The notes beneath the pieces were generated by a model, which saw only the letters and a program-made list of their open reading frames with translations, was not told the origin of the DNA and made no database searches. 9,668 nucleotides of DNA from NCBI GenBank assembly GCA_023423995.1, contig JAFAEL010000257.1:1-9668 (forward strand), read 5' to 3'. Position 1 is the first letter of the stretch; each line of letters begins with the position of its first letter. The translations under genes were made by a program, and so were the position numbers. This stretch comes from Pseudomonadota bacterium. Its GTDB lineage: Bacteria; Pseudomonadota; Alphaproteobacteria; Rhizobiales; Beijerinckiaceae. Below are positions 6,643 to 9,668 of the stretch, one piece after another.

Positions 6643-7370
6643 TTGTTCGGCGTGGCCGCCGGGCCGGCCGGGACCGCAGGCAGGCCGTTCGGGCTGACAT
6701 AGGTCAGGGTCGTGGCGTAGCTCGTCCCGTCGAACTTCTCGGCGCCCTGAGCGCCAGCCCGTTCGCCAGGCGTGCGGTCATCGACGCTGACTTCGGCCAC
6801 GTATGTCCCCTGCCAGGGCAGGTCGAACGAGACGAGGCCCTGCTCGTCTGTCTGGGCCTCCTTGGCCCACCCGGACTGCGTGACCAGCGTGACCTTCGTC
6901 TTGCCGCGGGGCTGCCCCTTGAACAGGAGCTTGAACCGTCCCGGCTCCCCGGCGGGCACGAGGTCGAGCGTCAGCGCGGGCTGCTGTTCGGCGAAGCTCG
7001 TGATGAACCGCGCGGCCGGATAGTACCGGTTGGTCGTGTCCTTGCCCTCGCGCTTCCAGGCATAGAGCGGGTAATCCGCCTCTTCCGCCACGATGCTGTC
7101 GCCCTGCCCGGCCTTGAAAGGTAGTGTGAAGCCGTTCGACGTCTTGGCTGCGGGGGAGGATTGCTCGCCCTTGCCGCCGGAGATGAGTTTTCCCGTCGGC
7201 TTCACGAACTTGTCGAGAAGTCCGGGCGAGGTCTCACGAAGGTTGTCGCCGAACTCGCCGAACCGGATCACGGCATTCTGCCCTTCGGGCTGCTCGATCC
7301 AGATCTGGTGGGCCTGCGCCTGGCCGGCGAGGCTCAGCAGCGCGGCAAGGGCGACGGATAGCTTGGTCAT
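6639..7370 (-). CDS. Secreted DUF4198 protein, probable periplasmic metal-related partner
   Basis: The 243-residue protein begins with a signal peptide, MTKLSVALAALLSLAGQAQA, with an AQA cleavage site before His21. The predicted mature protein would start HQIWIE, leaving a histidine at the N-terminus, as in several copper- and nickel-binding secreted proteins. The rest is beta-rich: ITSFAEQQPALTLDLVPAG, then a C-terminal segment at about 150-225 resembling an Ig-like or transthyretin-like domain (GKTKVTLVTQSGW, SFDLPWQGTYVAEV). DUF4198 proteins were once annotated as NikM-like nickel transport components and are also found with TonB receptors. Here it sits between the receptor and the PepSY module, 30 bases after the receptor stop. 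A periplasmic metal or siderophore handling role is inferred. The TPNK C-terminus is Pro/Ala-rich and probably disordered. Confidence 0.82.
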   Translation of the reverse strand: MTKLSVALAALLSLAGQAQAHQIWIEQPEGQNAVIRFGEFGDNLRETSPGLLDKFVKPTGKLISGGKGEQSSPAAKTSNGFTLPFKAGQGDSIVAEEADYPLYAWKREGKDTTNRYYPAARFITSFAEQQPALTLDLVPAGEPGRFKLLFKGQPRGKTKVTLVTQSGWAKEAQTDEQGLVSFDLPWQGTYVAEVSVDDRTPGERAGAQGAEKFDGTSYATTLTYVSPNGLPAVPAGPAATPNK

Positions 7371-7400
7371 GCGATGCTCTTGTCGAATTGCGGGTGGGGG

Positions 7401-9668
7401 TCAGAAATCCATCGCGGCCGACAGCACGAAGGTCCGGGGCGACGCGACGGTCACGAAGGTTCCGGTGGTCAGCCAGTAACGGCTGTCGGCGACGTTCTCG
7501 ACGTTGAACCGGATCGTGACGGGCCGGTTGTCGACCGAAGTCGCGTAGCGAACGCCGAGATCGACGCGCGTCCAGTCGGGGAAGCGCAGCGTGTTGGCGG
7601 ACGTGAGATATGAGCCGGACGTGTAGATCACGCGGCCGTTGAAGGCGAGGCCGGGCACCCAGGGGGTGTCCCAGTCGAGGCCGGCCGAGACGGTCAGGTC
7701 CGGCACGCCGGCCGCGTCGTTCCCGCGCTCGAGAGGATTGGTCGGCTTCGTCAGCTCAGGGTGCAGGAAGGTTACGCTGGTGAGGGCACGCAGGCCCGGA
7801 AGGACCTCGCCGTACGCGGAGAGTTCCAGGCCGCGGTTCCGCTGCTCGCCGTCATAGGCCAGGGCGTTGGTGGCCGTCCGAACCTGGTTGGGCCGGGAGA
7901 TCTGGAAGAGCGCGGCCGTCGTGGTGATCGTTCCCCAATCGACCTTGATGCCGACTTCCTGCTGGTCCGACTTGTAGGGAGCCAGCACGGCGCCGACATT
8001 GCTGTAGCCGGGCCCCACGATGGTGCCGCGGGTAAGGCCCTCGGCGTAGTTCGCGTAGAGCGAGACATTCTCCCATGGCTTGATGACGATGCCGGCCAGC
8101 GGGGTCGTTGCTTCGGCGTTGTAGTTGCTCGTCCTCAGGCCCGTCGTCGTGCTGTATTGCTGCTGCCTCACCATCTGATGGCGAACGCCAGCAGTCAGCA
8201 GGACGGTGTCGTTGAAGAACGACATGGTGTCGGCAAGGGCAACGCTCGTGAGCGTCGTCTCGGAGGCGCGCCTCGGATCGGTTCGCAAGCCCGTGACGAC
8301 CGGCAGGGGCGACGGATTGTAGATGTTCGACGCGACCGATTGCGCCGGCGTGTTAGCGACATACGCGTTCCCAGCCTCTTCATTGAAGCCCGTGAACACG
8401 ATGTTCAGCGAATGATTGATGGGGCCGGTATCGAAGCGCGCCCGTAGCCCGACATTGCCGCTGACCGTGCTGCTGTAGGAATCGTAATAGGCGTTGATGA
8501 GCCGGAAATTCCCGAGCGCGTCCATGCCGCTGGAGTAACCGTTGACGCGGGAATCGGGGAAGGTCTGCAGGTTCAGGCCGCTTCGGTAACCAAGGCCCGC
8601 ATAGGCCGTCAGCGACTCCGTCAGATCGTACTCGACGAAGGAGGCGATCGTGTTGTCCCGCTGCTTGAGCTGGGTGCCGGGGTACCAGTTGCCGCGCGGG
8701 TTCGGCACGCGCGGGATGAACGGCACCGTCGACTGGATCGTCATCTGCGGACGGAAGTTCTTGGTGTCGTCGTTCTGGGAGATGGCATCGAGCGCCCAGC
8801 GCAGCCGCTCGCCGCGATAATCGAGCGACAGGGCGCCGAGCCCGGTCTGCCAGTTTCCGTCCCGGATCGAGGCCTCCCCGTTGCGGCCGACGCCGTTGAA
8901 GCGGATGCCCCATTCCTTGTTGTCGCCGGCCCGCATGCTGGCATCGACATGCACGCCGTAGCTGCCGGCGCTGATGAAGAACGGCGTCACGCGCATCAGA
9001 GGGACGTCGAGCGCGCGCTTGGTGACGATGTTGATGCTGCCCCCGATGCTGCCGCCCGGGGGGATGCCGTTGATGAAGGCGGCCGGCCCCTTGAAGAGCT
9101 CGATCCGCTCGACATACGGCGTGGCCACGCGGTTTGACGAGATCAGCCCGTAGAGGCCGTTGAAGCCCACGTCACCGGAACCAACCTGGAAGCCGCGGAT
9201 CTGGAACGTGTCGTCGAAGCCGTTGCTGCCCGTCGTCATGCGCACGGACGAATCGTTGATCAGCGTGTCGGCGGCGGTGCGCGCCTGCTGGTCCTCGATC
9301 AGCTTCTGAGTGAAGTTCACCGTGCTGAACGGCGTATTGAGCGTGTTCTGCGTTCCGAGGATGCCCAGCGAGCCGCCGGTCGCCACCTGCCCGCCGGCAT
9401 AGGGAGCGGGCAGGTCGCCGGGGCGGCGAGCGCCTTCGCTCGAAACCTCGATGCTTGGAAGCGCCTGGGCATCCGAGGCGACGCCTGTTGCCGCTCCTGT
9501 GGCCTGGGCGAATCGCAGCTTGCGGGCGCCTGCACGCTGCTGGAGGCGGGGTGCCTCGTCGCGCAGCGGAGCGGCACTTTCGGACCGGAGGGCACCCGAT
9601 CCCAGGAGCGCCGCCGCCGAAACGGCCGGACGATCCCCGATATGGGCAGCCGCCGGAGAGATCATGAG
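7401..9668 (-). CDS. TonB-dependent siderophore-type outer membrane receptor, 5' end unresolved
   Basis: This is a TonB-dependent outer-membrane transporter. From the in-frame ATG at 9665-9663 it is 754 residues. A TonB-box-like SIEVSS lies at about 71-76 and YAGGQVATGG at 89-98. The plug domain covers about 100-217, with TAADTLIND, FQIRGF and the hallmark VERIELFKGPAAFINGIPPGG, then INIVTKRA. A long beta-barrel follows, ending in the C-terminal phenylalanine (VLSAAMDF) needed for outer-membrane insertion. The arrangement fits the siderophore subgroup (FhuE/FpvA-like); the ligand cannot be read. No STN signalling domain is seen, so control through a FecR-type sigma pathway is not indicated. 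The first ~50 residues lack a convincing signal peptide and the frame stays open to the window edge, so the true start may lie outside. The stop is at 7403-7401. Confidence 0.93.
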   Translation of the reverse strand, partial: LMISPAAAHIGDRPAVSAAALLGSGALRSESAAPLRDEAPRLQQRAGARKLRFAQATGAATGVASDAQALPSIEVSSEGARRPGDLPAPYAGGQVATGGSLGILGTQNTLNTPFSTVNFTQKLIEDQQARTAADTLINDSSVRMTTGSNGFDDTFQIRGFQVGSGDVGFNGLYGLISSNRVATPYVERIELFKGPAAFINGIPPGGSIGGSINIVTKRALDVPLMRVTPFFISAGSYGVHVDASMRAGDNKEWGIRFNGVGRNGEASIRDGNWQTGLGALSLDYRGERLRWALDAISQNDDTKNFRPQMTIQSTVPFIPRVPNPRGNWYPGTQLKQRDNTIASFVEYDLTESLTAYAGLGYRSGLNLQTFPDSRVNGYSSGMDALGNFRLINAYYDSYSSTVSGNVGLRARFDTGPINHSLNIVFTGFNEEAGNAYVANTPAQSVASNIYNPSPLPVVTGLRTDPRRASETTLTSVALADTMSFFNDTVLLTAGVRHQMVRQQQYSTTTGLRTSNYNAEATTPLAGIVIKPWENVSLYANYAEGLTRGTIVGPGYSNVGAVLAPYKSDQQEVGIKVDWGTITTTAALFQISRPNQVRTATNALAYDGEQRNRGLELSAYGEVLPGLRALTSVTFLHPELTKPTNPLERGNDAAGVPDLTVSAGLDWDTPWVPGLAFNGRVIYTSGSYLTSANTLRFPDWTRVDLGVRYATSVDNRPVTIRFNVENVADSRYWLTTGTFVTVASPRTFVLSAAMDF

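Noticed and set aside
6359..6700. In-frame N-terminal extension of the PepSY gene up to 6700
   Set aside because: The extra residues are an Arg-rich shadow of the DUF3649 gene read in another frame. Real membrane homology begins near MNRDPM, and an SD precedes that ATG.
1..9668. Mobile elements, CRISPR arrays, tRNA or rRNA genes
   Set aside because: No transposase or integrase motif, no regularly spaced repeat array beyond the two-copy 15-base repeat, and no tRNA- or rRNA-like stretch was seen on either strand.

Overview
The window looks like chromosomal DNA of a high-GC Gram-negative bacterium, most likely an alphaproteobacterium (possibly Hyphomicrobiales or Methylobacterium-like). The genus-level guess is an inference from overall composition and from the style of the TonB-dependent receptor, especially its YAGGQVATGG stretch before the plug; it rests on no marker gene. 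Two gene blocks point towards each other and meet near position 4400. Genes fill almost all of the window, and no gap exceeds 300 bases.

Plus strand, 1-4379: the end of a respiratory nitrate reductase operon. In order it holds the 3' end of narG, then complete narH, narJ and narI, a PpiC/parvulin-type peptidyl-prolyl isomerase, and a 66-residue membrane protein I do not recognise. The first five genes are tightly coupled: ATGA overlaps join narG/narH, narH/narJ and narI/PPIase, and narJ/narI overlap by 8 bases. NarG (molybdenum catalytic subunit), NarH (four Fe-S clusters) and NarI (di-heme cytochrome b) form the membrane complex that passes quinol electrons to nitrate, and NarJ is its dedicated assembly chaperone. 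The key metal ligands visible in NarH and NarI are intact. The promoter and the rest of narG lie outside the window.

Minus strand, 9668-4446: a five-gene operon read right to left. It encodes a TonB-dependent siderophore-type receptor, a secreted DUF4198 protein, a DUF3649 membrane protein, a PepSY-TM protein with about eight membrane spans, and a DUF3325 membrane protein. The last four genes are packed with GTGA or ATGA overlaps or a 2-base gap. By comparison with PepSY-family siderophore reductases (FoxB and FpvG of Pseudomonas), the likely job is uptake of a ferric siderophore across the outer membrane and reductive iron release at the inner membrane. The specific substrate cannot be read from the sequence. 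Its promoter and any Fur site lie beyond the right edge.

The most interesting points are the unrecognised tail-anchored protein ending the nar operon, the Cys-rich N-terminus of the nar-linked isomerase, the predicted N-terminal histidine of the mature DUF4198 protein, and the compact PepSY/DUF3649/DUF3325/DUF4198 module. I saw no mobile element, CRISPR array, tRNA or rRNA.
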